The notes below the pieces were generated by a model. That model was not told where the DNA came from, did not search any database, and saw nothing but the letters and a program-made list of their open reading frames with translations. Position numbers and translations under genes: made by a program. Shown here piece after piece: positions 23,429-32,622 of a DNA stretch of 64,000 nucleotides. Within the stretch, counting starts at the first letter, position 1; each line of letters opens with the position of its first letter. Origin of the DNA: Planomicrobium okeanokoites (lineage in GTDB: Bacteria; Bacillota; Bacilli; Bacillales_A; Planococcaceae); the NCBI RefSeq assembly GCF_003428875.1, contig NZ_QQRS01000003.1:333501-397500 (forward strand), written 5' to 3'.

Positions 23429-25528
23429 ATGAACGACAAGTCTCAGCCTGGAACGGAAAAAATGCCAGAAAGTCCGCTTTCTGATCCAAGTGATCAATTT
23501 CATTTTGAAGATTCGATTTTTGAATACATCGTTCAAAAAGTGCCTGTAAGTCTATATATAATGTCTCAAACAAATTTTATCTATGTGAATGATTGTTTAT
23601 GTGAAATGCTGGATTATCCGGAGGAAGATTTTTTGTCAGGTAAACTCGGATTAACAGATATCATCCATCCTGAAGATTTACCGAAAGTACGGAAAAGGTT
23701 TTTCCATCTTTCAAAAGGGACCACACAAAAAGCGCGATATCGCGTAAGAGTTATTAAAAGAGACGGCAGTTTACTGCATGCTGAAATAAATTCGACCACA
23801 TCTTCTCTGGACGGGAAGCAAGTTTTTCTTGGCAGTGTTTCGGATATTACGGAAGAGGTTCTTGCGAATGATCGTTTGAAAGACAGTGAAGAACGCTTTA
23901 ACTCCCTGTTCTATGAAAATCCGGATGCTATTTTTTCGTTTGACCTGGAAGGTAATTTCATTGATGTTAATCCAGGTTCTCTTAAATTATCCGGGTATTC
24001 TCACCAGGAATTGATGGAGATGGCGTTTATGCCGATGATCATACCAGAACATTTGGATAAAGCGCTCTATTATTTCGCTGAATCGTTAAAAGGAAACACC
24101 AATCGATATGAAATCGATCTGTATGGAAAAAATGGAGAGCTCATCAATCTTGAAGTGACCAATTTTCCGATGCAGCAAGCCGGACAAATCACAGGGGTTT
24201 ATGGAATCGGAAAAGATGTCACCAGCCGGAATGAACATAAAAAACTATTGGAAGAAATGGCTTTTTTCGATCATTTGACGAAGCTGCCCAATCGGAAATT
24301 ATTTGAGGACCGGCTGGAACAGGCACTGAAACTTTCATATGAGTCAAACACTGCACCGGCAGTACTTTTCTTGAATATGGACCGCTTTAAATATATAAAC
24401 GACTTATTGGGTTATGAGCATGGCGATCTTTTTCTGAAACAGACATCCCAGCGTATGGTGGAATGTGTAGCCGAATCCGCGACTGTCGGACGATTTGCAG
24501 GAGATGAGTTTGCGGTTCTGCTGCCGGATACAACAACGGAATCGGCAATCGAATGCGCTAAAAGGCTCAACAGTACACTGGCTGAACCGATTGAAGTCAT
24601 GGGGCAGCAATTATCGCTGACAGCCAGCATCGGTATTGCTTGTGCGGACGATTCGAATGGAAATTTGATCAAGCAGGCTGAAGCGGCTATGCTGTACACA
24701 AAAAAGCACAGTAAAAATAGCTTTTCTTTATTTTCGCATGAGTTAAATAAGGAAATTGCGGACAAATTGACCATTGAACGGGAACTGAAATCGGCGATTC
24801 GCAATGATGAATTTCTTATTCACTACCAGCCCATTATGGACCTGGCCGCCGGAAAAATAAGCGCGATGGAAGCGTTGATCAGATGGAATCACCCGGAACT
24901 TGGTATGGTGCCGCCTGACCGGTTCATCCCTGTATCAGAGGAGAGCGGGCAGATCATCGCTATAGGCAAATGGGTGCTTTACACTGCCTGTTCACAGACT
25001 AAACAATGGCAGCAGCAAGGCTATGCGCCTTTTCGTATCTGTGTAAACATCTCCACCATCCAGCTTCAGCACCCGAATTTTGTGCAATTAGTGAAAGGCA
25101 TTCTCGAAGAGACAGGGCTGGAAGCGAAATGGCTTGAACTTGAAGTCACTGAGAGCATCCTTCTTGAAGACACTGAAACCTTGAAGGAAAGTTTACTTAG
25201 CTTGAAAGCATTAGGCATTTCGATGTCGATCGACGATTTCGGCACCGGTTTTACATCATTGAATTATCTGCGGCAATTTTCGTTTGACCGGGTAAAAATT
25301 GACCGCAGTTTCGTTCAGGATATCAATCAGGATTTGAGCGGCAAAGCCATCACGTCCACTATCATTGCATTGGCGCATAAATTGGGAATGGAAGTAGTAG
25401 CGGAAGGAATTGAGGATTCCGTGCAGCTTTCCTATCTGGTCAATGAACTTTGCAATGAAGGGCAGGGGTATTATTTCTGCCGTCCCAAATCCGCTGACCA
25501 GCATGACCTGCTCATCATGGATAAGTAA
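23429..25528 (+). CDS. PAS-PAS-GGDEF-EAL c-di-GMP turnover protein
   Basis: The 699-residue cytoplasmic protein has two PAS domains (about 30-145 and 150-275), a GGDEF domain (280-440) and an EAL domain (455-695). The cyclase signature reads AGDEF (357-361), and no RxxD inhibitory site precedes it. The EAL site is intact (E481-A-L in MEALIRWNHPE), with LEVTES, IDDFGTG and a C-terminal AEGIED. It therefore should hydrolyse c-di-GMP, while the GGDEF half may be a weak cyclase or a GTP sensor. It has no membrane segment; PAS domains would sense a cytoplasmic signal. The ATG follows AGGAGG. Confidence 0.93.
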   Translation: MNDKSQPGTEKMPESPLSDPSDQFHFEDSIFEYIVQKVPVSLYIMSQTNFIYVNDCLCEMLDYPEEDFLSGKLGLTDIIHPEDLPKVRKRFFHLSKGTTQKARYRVRVIKRDGSLLHAEINSTTSSLDGKQVFLGSVSDITEEVLANDRLKDSEERFNSLFYENPDAIFSFDLEGNFIDVNPGSLKLSGYSHQELMEMAFMPMIIPEHLDKALYYFAESLKGNTNRYEIDLYGKNGELINLEVTNFPMQQAGQITGVYGIGKDVTSRNEHKKLLEEMAFFDHLTKLPNRKLFEDRLEQALKLSYESNTAPAVLFLNMDRFKYINDLLGYEHGDLFLKQTSQRMVECVAESATVGRFAGDEFAVLLPDTTTESAIECAKRLNSTLAEPIEVMGQQLSLTASIGIACADDSNGNLIKQAEAAMLYTKKHSKNSFSLFSHELNKEIADKLTIERELKSAIRNDEFLIHYQPIMDLAAGKISAMEALIRWNHPELGMVPPDRFIPVSEESGQIIAIGKWVLYTACSQTKQWQQQGYAPFRICVNISTIQLQHPNFVQLVKGILEETGLEAKWLELEVTESILLEDTETLKESLLSLKALGISMSIDDFGTGFTSLNYLRQFSFDRVKIDRSFVQDINQDLSGKAITSTIIALAHKLGMEVVAEGIEDSVQLSYLVNELCNEGQGYYFCRPKSADQHDLLIMDK

Positions 25529-25560
25529 GAAAATGGAGTGAATAGACGTTTTTTAACCTG

Positions 25561-25606
25561 AGCCAACCTGCGCAAATACTATTGCGTAGGTTGGCTTTCT
25601 TTTTTG
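25561..25606 (+). terminator. Intrinsic terminator of the GGDEF-EAL gene
   Basis: Stem AGCCAACCTGCGCAA with TTGCGTAGGTTGGCT (one mismatch) and a T-rich tail. Confidence 0.9.
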
Positions 25607-25661
25607 TAAAAATGGTATAGTTGCAATAATGTAAGATTTTTCAGACAAAGGGGATGATGAT

Positions 25662-26753
25662 TTGAATACTATGGAAGTTTTGAAAGATTCTTTTGACAAC
25701 ACAGACTATCAGCTTGCTGGGCATGGGCCGAGAAATGTAAAAGTGTTGAAGCAGGCATTTCAGGAAATAGATGATGAAGTAAAATCCGATATATACGGCA
25801 CAGGTGCCGCAATCAACGATTTCGAAGATAAGATGGCTTCTTTTCTCGGCAAGGAGAAAGCGGTGTTTTTTCCAAGCGGCACAATGGCGCAGCAAATTGC
25901 ACTCCGCATCTGGACTGATGTTAAAGGTTCGCCGAAAGTGGCCTATCATCCATTATCCCATTTGGAAATACATGAAGAAGACGGGCTCAAAAAATTACAT
26001 GGAATTGAAACGGTGCTGCTGACTGATAAAGACAGTGTGATCCAATTGGAAGATGTAAAATCGATGCCAGCTGATGTGGCTTGCGTACTTCTCGAATTGC
26101 CGCAGCGGGAGATTGGCGGCCAGCTGCCAGATTTCGAAACACTGACAGCTATATCACAATATTGCCGGAAAAAAGATATCCGTCTTCATCTCGACGGTGC
26201 GAGAATTCTCGAGACTCTGCCTTATTACCAGAAGTCCGTCGGAGAAATCTGCAGTTTATTCGACAGTGTGTATATCTCGATGTATAAGGGAATTGGTGGT
26301 ATTGCGGGGGCCGTTTTGGCGGGAGATGATGATTTCATCAAGAATTCGAAAGTTTGGAAGAAACGTCATGGCGGAGATCTTATTTCGCTGTACCCTTATA
26401 TTTTTACAGCCGATTACTATTTCGAATTGCGGAAAGACAAAATGGCGGATTATTACGAGGCTGCCAAAGAACTCGCGGCAAAATATAATTCTTGTACAGG
26501 AATTGCGACCTTGCCTGAAATTCCGGTATCCAATATGTTTCATGTGCACATTGACAGACCAAGAGAACAGGCGGCGGAAATGCTGGCTGGCGTGCAACGG
26601 GAATCTGGCATCGGCTTGTCAGGGTATGTACGTGAAATCGATCAGGGCAATTGCTATTTCGAAGTCAGCTTAGGTGATGCCTATTCTGATGTGCCTAAGG
26701 AAAAGATTGATACTGCCTTCCATCTGCTGGATGAAAAGATGAAAGGTGAATAA
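25662..26753 (+). CDS. PLP-dependent beta-eliminating lyase / threonine aldolase family protein
   Basis: The 363-residue protein has a fold type I PLP layout of the threonine aldolase family: DIYGTGAAINDFEDKMASFLGKEKAVFF in adjacent parts, PSGTMAQQ (71-78), HLDGARI with the cofactor aspartate, and YISMYKGIGG with the PLP lysine K209. A typical HEXX-like substrate histidine is present in SHLEIHEEDG. It may cleave threonine-type beta-hydroxy amino acids to glycine and an aldehyde; the substrate is not certain. The TTG at 25662 follows GGGG at 8 bases. An aldo/keto reductase gene starts 23 bases downstream and could reduce the aldehyde product. Confidence 0.83.
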   Translation: MNTMEVLKDSFDNTDYQLAGHGPRNVKVLKQAFQEIDDEVKSDIYGTGAAINDFEDKMASFLGKEKAVFFPSGTMAQQIALRIWTDVKGSPKVAYHPLSHLEIHEEDGLKKLHGIETVLLTDKDSVIQLEDVKSMPADVACVLLELPQREIGGQLPDFETLTAISQYCRKKDIRLHLDGARILETLPYYQKSVGEICSLFDSVYISMYKGIGGIAGAVLAGDDDFIKNSKVWKKRHGGDLISLYPYIFTADYYFELRKDKMADYYEAAKELAAKYNSCTGIATLPEIPVSNMFHVHIDRPREQAAEMLAGVQRESGIGLSGYVREIDQGNCYFEVSLGDAYSDVPKEKIDTAFHLLDEKMKGE

Positions 26754-26776
26754 ATTCACTGAGAGAGGATGTTTTG

Positions 26777-27709
26777 ATGAAATATTCTTTATTGCCGAAA
26801 ACGGATTTGAAAATATCAGCTATCGGACTGGGGACGAATGCAGTAGGCGGGCATAATCTATATGACAACCTGAACGAAGAAGATGGCAAAAACCTTGTGC
26901 GGACGGCTCTCGATAATGGCATCTCATTTATCGATACTGCGGATGTTTACGGGACGGGTCGTTCTGAAGAGTTGGTGGGCGAAGTGTTAAAAGAGTATCC
27001 CCGGGACCGATATGTGATTGCCACAAAAGGCGGCAGTGATTGGCGCAACGGCATACGCGACAACTCTCCTGAATATCTTCGGAAAGCGGTCGGCGAAAGT
27101 CTGGAGCGGCTGCAGCTTGAAAGCATCGATCTTTACTATATCCATTGGCCGGATAATAAAACGCCAGTCAAAGAAGCGGTCGCTGAGCTTGCAAAGCTTA
27201 AAGCGGAAGGGAAAATCAAAGCGGTGGGCGTCTCCAATTTTACGTTGGAGCAATTAAAAGAAGCCAATAGTGAAGGGGGAATCTCAGCGATCCAATTGCA
27301 ATATCACATGCTTGACCGCTCGGTCGAAAAAGATATTCTGCCGTATTGCGTGGAGCATGGGATTACGGTTGTCCCTTACGGACCGTTGGCTTTTGGCATC
27401 CTGGGAGGAAAGTACGATGAAGATTTCCTGCTCGAAGAAGGGGACTGGCGAAAACGGGTGCCCTTATTTCAAGAAGGCGAGTTTGAAAAAAATCTAGCTA
27501 TCGTCGAAAAGCTGAAAGCACTTGCCGGACGTCTTGGCACGGATGTATCGAAATTGGCATTGGCCTGGCTTCTTGCACAACCTGGCATCGATTCGGTAAT
27601 TCCGGGCGGTAAAAGGCCAGATCAGGTACTGGCTAATCTTGAAGCCGCAGATATCGAATTGGATGAAGAATTATTGGAAGAAATAGACGAAATCCTGAAA
27701 GAAAAATAA
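26777..27709 (+). CDS. Aldo/keto reductase
   Basis: The 310-residue NAD(P)H-dependent enzyme has the AKR catalytic tetrad D53 and Y58 (FIDTADVYG), K84 (VIATKGG) and H123 (YYIHWPD). The C-terminal cofactor site has IPGGKRPDQVLANLEA. It reduces aldehydes or ketones or oxidises alcohols; the substrate is unknown. The ATG at 26777 has AGAGGAT upstream. It shares an operon with the lyase before it and ends at a strong terminator. Confidence 0.9.
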   Translation: MKYSLLPKTDLKISAIGLGTNAVGGHNLYDNLNEEDGKNLVRTALDNGISFIDTADVYGTGRSEELVGEVLKEYPRDRYVIATKGGSDWRNGIRDNSPEYLRKAVGESLERLQLESIDLYYIHWPDNKTPVKEAVAELAKLKAEGKIKAVGVSNFTLEQLKEANSEGGISAIQLQYHMLDRSVEKDILPYCVEHGITVVPYGPLAFGILGGKYDEDFLLEEGDWRKRVPLFQEGEFEKNLAIVEKLKALAGRLGTDVSKLALAWLLAQPGIDSVIPGGKRPDQVLANLEAADIELDEELLEEIDEILKEK

Positions 27710-27723
27710 GTGATTGAATCGGA

Positions 27724-27763
27724 CAGCGGCTTCCCGTGCATGAACGGGAAGCCGCTTTTTTTT
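27724..27763 (+). terminator. Strong intrinsic terminator
   Basis: Stem AGCGGCTTCCCGT with ACGGGAAGCCGCT, followed by nine T. It ends the lyase/aldo-keto reductase operon and faces the LysR gene. Confidence 0.93.
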
Positions 27764-27788
27764 TATTTTGGTGAAATTTGATTTCCCT

Positions 27789-28670
27789 TTAAACTTTCGG
27801 CAAGTCCTGGACCAGCGAAATGAATGCTTTTGAAACATAAGGCATGTACCGGTTTTTAGCAGAAATGATGCCAAGCATCCATGGAAACGTATTGGTCAGC
27901 GAAATAACTTTGAATGGACCCTCTTTTACCCGTTCACAAATCAATTCCGGCATTAAAGTGACTCCAAGATTTTTTTCAACCATGCCGACGATAAAATCCC
28001 ATTGCGAACTTTCATAAGCAATTCTGGGCGTAAACCCTTCAGAAATACAAAACTCTATCGTCCGGCCATTTAACGTAAATTCTTTGCTCAGCAATAGGAA
28101 CGGGTCATCCTTGAACTCGATAAGATCCACTTTTTCCAAATGGGCAAGTGGATGTGATTCGTGAACCAGCAGCTTTATCTCCTGATCGACAAATGGCATG
28201 ACTTCGTACTTCTCTTCATCCACAGGAAGCATGACGAAGCCTAAGTCCACTTCCCCTTCGGCCACTTTCTTTTCAACTGTTTTTGCGCCATCTTCCGCCA
28301 GTATGATGGCCACGTCAGGATACTGCTTTTGAAATTCGGCGATGATTGTGGGAAAGAACAATGTACTGATGACAGGGGGCAAACCGATTTTTATCTTTCC
28401 CTTATTCAGATTCATCACATCATACAGGGAAGCTGACAGGTCATCCAGACTGTAGATGATTTTTTGAGCCTGCAGAAACACGACTTCGCCGGCGTCTGTA
28501 AGACGGACTTTTCGGGAAGATCGATCGAATAGGATGACATCCAGATCTTCTTCTAAATTTTTTACCATTTTGCTCAAACTGGGCTGAGTGACATGCATTG
28601 TCTGGGAAGCTTTTGTAAAACTTTTATGTTTGGCAACTTCCACAAAACAGGTTAGCTGGCGAATATCCAT
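27789..28670 (-). CDS. LysR family transcriptional regulator
   Basis: The 293-residue protein has the N-terminal LysR helix-turn-helix (MDIRQLTCFVEVAKHKSFTKA, then QPSLSKMVKNLEEDL) and a periplasmic-binding-like effector domain from about residue 90 (KGKIKIGLPPVIST). It is divergent from a GntP-type permease and a hydroxybutyrate-type dehydrogenase, with a 23-base palindrome close to its own start. It therefore probably activates that operon in response to the transported acid. ATG 28670 is the obvious start. Confidence 0.9.
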   Translation of the reverse strand: MDIRQLTCFVEVAKHKSFTKASQTMHVTQPSLSKMVKNLEEDLDVILFDRSSRKVRLTDAGEVVFLQAQKIIYSLDDLSASLYDVMNLNKGKIKIGLPPVISTLFFPTIIAEFQKQYPDVAIILAEDGAKTVEKKVAEGEVDLGFVMLPVDEEKYEVMPFVDQEIKLLVHESHPLAHLEKVDLIEFKDDPFLLLSKEFTLNGRTIEFCISEGFTPRIAYESSQWDFIVGMVEKNLGVTLMPELICERVKEGPFKVISLTNTFPWMLGIISAKNRYMPYVSKAFISLVQDLPKV

Positions 28671-28683
28671 AATGGTCCCCTTA

Positions 28684-28706
28684 ATCTATAACTAATAGTT
28701 ATAGAT
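28684..28706. promoter_or_regulatory. Palindromic LysR binding site
   Basis: ATCTATAACTA and TAGTTATAGAT flank a central A, giving a 23-base palindrome 14 bases upstream of the lysR start codon. LysR proteins typically bind such a site to repress themselves and to activate the divergent gene. Confidence 0.7.
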
Positions 28707-28805
28707 ATTATAATTTTAATTCATTTTACCTATCATAACAGACGATGTACACTGAAAAAAGTATTCCGACACAATATTGTGACAAATCACTATTTACAAA
28801 GTTTA

Positions 28806-28819
28806 AGAAAGCGCTTGCA
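28806..28819 (+). promoter_or_regulatory. Catabolite-responsive element (cre) upstream of the GntP-type permease
   Basis: AGAAAGCGCTTGCA matches the CcpA consensus TGWAANCGNTNNCA at 13 of 14 positions. It lies 59 bases before the permease start, so glucose repression of this operon is expected. Confidence 0.68.
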
Positions 28820-28877
28820 AAAGACTGGGACGCCAGTTCAGGCAGTATACACTCATTCAATTTAGGGGGAAAAATAT

Positions 28878-30203
28878 ATGTTAAGTATGATCGGATTGGT
28901 CGGGGGACTTATTTTGCTCATCGTCTTGACGATGAGAGGCTGGAACCTATTGGTTGCGGGTCCGTTATGCGCGCTCGTAGTAGGTCTGTTCAGCGGAATG
29001 CCGTTATTCCCGCAAATGGTGGAAGCAGGGGAATCAAACTTTTTAACAAATTATATGACCAGCTTTTCTGGATTTATCACTTCCTGGTTCCCGATGTTCC
29101 TGCTTGGAGCAATTTTCGGTAAAGTAATGGAAGACAGCGGAGCGGCCGACAGTGTGTCGCGCTGGCTGGTCGGAAAATTCGGCATTAAAAAAGCGGTTCT
29201 GGCAATTGTTATTGCCTGTGCGGTTCTTACATACGGTGGAGTCAGCTTGTTCGTCGTTGCTTTCTCAGTTTATCCGATGGCTTTGAGCCTCTTTAAACAA
29301 GCGGATCTTCCGCGCCGTTTCATTCCCGCTGCACTTGCATTCGGGTCGGTTACATTCACAATGACATCTGCCGGTTCACCTGAAATCCAAAACTGGATTC
29401 CTATTGAATATCTTGGCACTTCACCATATGCAGGATGGGAAGTCAGTATCATCGTTGCCGTATTCATGATGATTTTCGGTTACTGGTGGTTGAAACGCAT
29501 GATCAACAAAGCGGTCAGTAAAGGCGAGCGCTTTGAAACACGCAAGACGGATCCGGTCATCGAAGACCGCGATTTGCCAAACCCATTGATGGGGCTTATC
29601 CCGTTATTGGTGGTACTCATTATTTCGTTCGTGCTTCATGATGTGTTGATGACATCGGCATTGATCCTTGCCCTTCTTGGCGGTATTATTGCCACTTATG
29701 TCATCAACCGTAAATATTTCACCAATGTCAGCAAAGCAATTTCTGATGGGACTATCGGCGCTTTGATTGCCATCGGCAACACGGCGGCCGTTGTCGGATT
29801 TGGCGGCGTAGCAAAAGCGGTTCCGGCTTTCGAAGTCGCTGTCAATGCCATGACGAGCATTCCGGGAAGCCCGCTCATCGGCGGCGCACTTGCTGTCAGT
29901 GTCATCGCCGGCTTGACGGGCTCAGCTTCCGGCGGCCAGGTTATTGCCTTGCCTCTACTGGCACCGCATTATATTGATATGGGTGTCAACACGGAAGCGT
30001 TGCACCGAACAGTAGCGATTTCATCAGGAGCACTCGATTCTCTTCCGCATAACGGCTACGTGGTTACGACAATCCGCGGAATCTGCGGTGAGTCCCATAA
30101 AGACGCATACGGTGCTGTTGGCGCTGTAACAGTCATTGTGCCATTGCTCGGCTTGACGATAGCGATCATCCTGTTCTCGCTTGGCTTGGGCATCGGAAAT
30201 TAA
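28878..30203 (+). CDS. GntP family carboxylate permease
   Basis: The 441-residue protein has about 12 membrane segments and GntP-family motifs such as YGGVSLFVVAFSVYPMAL, TMTSAGSPEIQNWIP, AGLTGSASGGQVIALPLL and SGALDSLPHNG. The last two are re-entrant-type loops rich in Ser and Gly. Family members import gluconate or short hydroxy acids with protons. The downstream dehydrogenase suggests D-3-hydroxybutyrate, as for B. subtilis yxjC, but gluconate-like acids remain possible. AGGGGG precedes the ATG. Control by the divergent LysR protein and CcpA is predicted. Confidence 0.88.
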   Translation: MLSMIGLVGGLILLIVLTMRGWNLLVAGPLCALVVGLFSGMPLFPQMVEAGESNFLTNYMTSFSGFITSWFPMFLLGAIFGKVMEDSGAADSVSRWLVGKFGIKKAVLAIVIACAVLTYGGVSLFVVAFSVYPMALSLFKQADLPRRFIPAALAFGSVTFTMTSAGSPEIQNWIPIEYLGTSPYAGWEVSIIVAVFMMIFGYWWLKRMINKAVSKGERFETRKTDPVIEDRDLPNPLMGLIPLLVVLIISFVLHDVLMTSALILALLGGIIATYVINRKYFTNVSKAISDGTIGALIAIGNTAAVVGFGGVAKAVPAFEVAVNAMTSIPGSPLIGGALAVSVIAGLTGSASGGQVIALPLLAPHYIDMGVNTEALHRTVAISSGALDSLPHNGYVVTTIRGICGESHKDAYGAVGAVTVIVPLLGLTIAIILFSLGLGIGN

Positions 30204-30249
30204 TCCGAACTAAAAACAAAGATTTTTCAAAGTGTGGAGGTCAGGCATT

Positions 30250-31026
30250 ATGGTTAAAGATAAAGTTGTATTCATCACCGGTGCAGCCAGTGGCATCGGC
30301 TACGAAATCAGGCGGGATTTCGCTGAAAATGGAGCGAAGATCGTCCTGACGGATATCAATGAAGAAGCGGTGAAAGTAGCCGCTGATGCGATGATTGAAG
30401 AAGGGTATGAATGCATCGGCATCCGTTGCGATGTAACCAGTGAAGACGAAATCATCATGGCGATCAATCAGACCGTGGAGACCTTCGGAACGTTGGATAT
30501 TCTGATCAACAATGCTGGAATGCAGTATATTTCACCGATAGAAGAGTTTCCGACGGAAAAATACGAGCTGTTGATCAAAATCATGCTTGTGGCGCCGTTC
30601 ATTGCGACAAAACACGTATTCCCTGTCATGAAAAAACAAGGCTATGGCCGCATCATCAATATGGCTTCCATCAACGGCCTCGTCGGTTTTGCCGGTAAAG
30701 CGGCCTATAACAGCGCCAAGCACGGTGTCATCGGCTTGACGAAAGTGGCTGCCCTTGAAGGGGCGGAGCACGGCATCACCGTCAATGCGATGTGTCCCGG
30801 CTACGTGGATACTCCGCTCGTCCGGAACCAAATGGGCGATTTGGCGAAAACACGTAATGTTACAGTAGAAAAAGTGCTTGAAGAAGTCATTTATCCGCTG
30901 GTGCCGCAAAAGCGCTTGCTGTCGGTTCAGGAAATTTCGGATTATACGATGTTCCTGGCAAGTGACAAAGCTTCAGGCGTAACGGGACAGGCTGTCGTAT
31001 TGGACGGCGGCTATACAGCACAATAA
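30250..31026 (+). CDS. 3-hydroxybutyrate dehydrogenase (SDR family)
   Basis: The 258-residue short-chain dehydrogenase has TGAASGIG (NAD site, residues 10-17), NNAG, the catalytic Ser in INMASINGLVGF, YNSAK, and PGYVDTPLVRNQ, which is typical of D-3-hydroxybutyrate dehydrogenases. It would oxidise 3-hydroxybutyrate to acetoacetate with NAD. ATG 30250 lies behind GGAGG; an upstream frame to 30232 has no site. It follows the GntP-type permease by 46 bases and a terminator follows, so the two form an uptake-oxidation operon. No acetoacetate-CoA transferase is seen here. Confidence 0.87.
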   Translation: MVKDKVVFITGAASGIGYEIRRDFAENGAKIVLTDINEEAVKVAADAMIEEGYECIGIRCDVTSEDEIIMAINQTVETFGTLDILINNAGMQYISPIEEFPTEKYELLIKIMLVAPFIATKHVFPVMKKQGYGRIINMASINGLVGFAGKAAYNSAKHGVIGLTKVAALEGAEHGITVNAMCPGYVDTPLVRNQMGDLAKTRNVTVEKVLEEVIYPLVPQKRLLSVQEISDYTMFLASDKASGVTGQAVVLDGGYTAQ

Positions 31027-31063
31027 AAAAGAACCCGATGTGAAAACTCACATCGGGTTCTTT
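31027..31063. terminator. Bidirectional intrinsic terminator
   Basis: Stem AAAGAACCCGATGTG with CACATCGGGTTCTTT between the dehydrogenase and the convergent HEXXH protein gene. Confidence 0.9.
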
Positions 31064-31069
31064 GCTTTT

Positions 31070-31627
31070 TCAGGCAATCATATCATTAGCTTCTGTTAGC
31101 AGCCGGTCATATAGACGCAAGTTTTGTTGATAAGGCATCTTGTAGCTGGCTAAGCTGTGTTCTCGGATCAAGCCGAAAACGGCTTCGTCTGCAATCTGAT
31201 GCAGCCGGTTCAATGATTCGGCGTTTTTCCAAGCGGTTTTTTCGAACTCAATATTCATCAATTGTTCATCCAGAATAATCTTCAAAATTCCCGGATCCCT
31301 GTAATGGCTGTCTTCAGGAGCAGCTTTTTTCAGCTCATGGACTTTAATCGTCCAAGGCATCGATTCCAGCAGCGCTTCTCTGTCAGCCGCATGGCCGAGC
31401 TCATGCAATGTCATTACTTCAATATAGGTTTTCAGGCGAACTGGGAACGTGAGCTCATCTTTAGCTTCTTGAATCCTGCTGATGTCCACACCAATGCGGT
31501 CAAGGATAAAATTATAGCTCATATTGATGCCTTTCCTATGTTCTATTAAGTCCAGTCTGTAATTCGTTAAATCCATCACCGAGCGAATCCAGGCCATAAT
31601 TTTGCTTCTATTTTTATTTTCCGTCAT
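31070..31627 (-). CDS. Hypothetical protein with a HEXXH metallopeptidase-like motif
   Basis: The 185-residue soluble protein contains MTLHELGHAADREALL, a zincin-type H-E-x-x-H motif in a helical context. Further downstream, FEKTAWKNAESL may supply a third acidic ligand. There is no signal peptide or membrane segment. I do not recognise a named family; it could be a small cytoplasmic minimal zincin. The ATG at 31627 has a GGGGGA site rather far away (14 bases), so the true start may be internal, such as the ATG at 31594. It has its own upstream spacer of 100 AT-rich bases. Confidence 0.65.
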   Translation of the reverse strand: MTENKNRSKIMAWIRSVMDLTNYRLDLIEHRKGINMSYNFILDRIGVDISRIQEAKDELTFPVRLKTYIEVMTLHELGHAADREALLESMPWTIKVHELKKAAPEDSHYRDPGILKIILDEQLMNIEFEKTAWKNAESLNRLHQIADEAVFGLIREHSLASYKMPYQQNLRLYDRLLTEANDMIA

Positions 31628-31723
31628 TATAAAATTTTTAATCCCCCAAATAATAAAAATCTATCTCTTTTATTAATTATATAAAAATAACGAAAACCTC
31701 ACAAGCAAATGATTTCGACATAC

Positions 31724-31754
31724 AAAAAGGGATCAGCACATGTGTGGCTGATCC
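31724..31754 (-). terminator. Intrinsic terminator of the alpha/beta hydrolase gene
   Basis: Stem GGATCAGC (31730-31737) with GCTGATCC (31747-31754) and a minus-strand T run. Confidence 0.82.
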
Positions 31755-31768
31755 TGTCTTAGTGATAT

Positions 31769-32542
31769 TTATCTGAGAAACTTTTCCACTACACCAAGAA
31801 ACAGCCGATCCTGTTCGACATTCGGTGCATGGCCGGAATCCTGGAATTCCATGTAATCGGCATTCGGGATCAGGACAGCTGTTTCCCGGCCTTTCTCCGG
31901 TGGATTCAATCCATCATGTTTTCCGCTGATCACAAGTGTTTCTGCGGTAATCTTCTTCAAATCATTCCGGAAATCGAAATCCCTTAAAGCTGCAGATGCG
32001 GCTCCCTGTTCGTCGGCGTTCAACATGCGGCTGTTCTTGGCTATCCGTTTTTGCCAGGCATTGACAGCTTCCTGGTCATGAAAGATCAATTGGGAAGAGA
32101 TCGCCAATTTCTCAGCAATGCTCATTCCTTCAAGCTGGTCTTTATAACGGTCGAACATCTCGGCCATCGATGATTGCTCGCCGTATGATTTTGTGGCTGC
32201 GAGTATCAATTTTTCTACGCGCGCGGGTTGTTTGATGGCGACGCCCTGCGCAATATAACTGCCCATTGAAATACCCAGTAAATAGACAGAATCGAGATTA
32301 AGGTGGTCCAATAGAGCGATCGTGTCGGCCACATGATCCTCCAGGGTGAACTCGGAGAGACGATCGGATTCCCCGTGGCCGCGCGAATCCAACGCGATAA
32401 TCCGGAATTTATCCTTTAAATAACCGATTTCCCGGTAGAACATCTGATGATTGCTCGTCAACCCGTGCAACAGCACAAGCGGCTCGCCTGTCCCTGTATC
32501 TTCATAAAATAAGCGGATTCCATCGTTTTCAAAAAATGGCAT
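31769..32542 (-). CDS. Alpha/beta hydrolase
   Basis: The 257-residue protein has the alpha/beta hydrolase fold: oxyanion HG in LVLLHGLTSN, DSRGHGESD, nucleophile S92 in GISMGS, a later acid Asp in VISGKHDGLNPP, and His in QDSGHAPNVEQ. It resembles 3-oxoadipate enol-lactonase or esterase-type proteins, but no pathway genes lie nearby. ATG 32542 follows AAGGAG; a longer frame to 32566 has no ribosome site. It is probably an esterase of unknown substrate. Confidence 0.87.
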   Translation of the reverse strand: MPFFENDGIRLFYEDTGTGEPLVLLHGLTSNHQMFYREIGYLKDKFRIIALDSRGHGESDRLSEFTLEDHVADTIALLDHLNLDSVYLLGISMGSYIAQGVAIKQPARVEKLILAATKSYGEQSSMAEMFDRYKDQLEGMSIAEKLAISSQLIFHDQEAVNAWQKRIAKNSRMLNADEQGAASAALRDFDFRNDLKKITAETLVISGKHDGLNPPEKGRETAVLIPNADYMEFQDSGHAPNVEQDRLFLGVVEKFLR

Positions 32543-32622
32543 ATGTATTCTCCTTTGAATAAGCATGTTATTACCCTATACCCTTTTCAGTCAAAAATAA
32601 ATAACCCGCATGAATATACGGG

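Noticed and set aside
28741..28877. SigL (sigma-54) promoter for the GntP-type operon
   Set aside because: TTGCA is present, but there is no GG at the required -24 position, and the same bases are better explained as a cre site.
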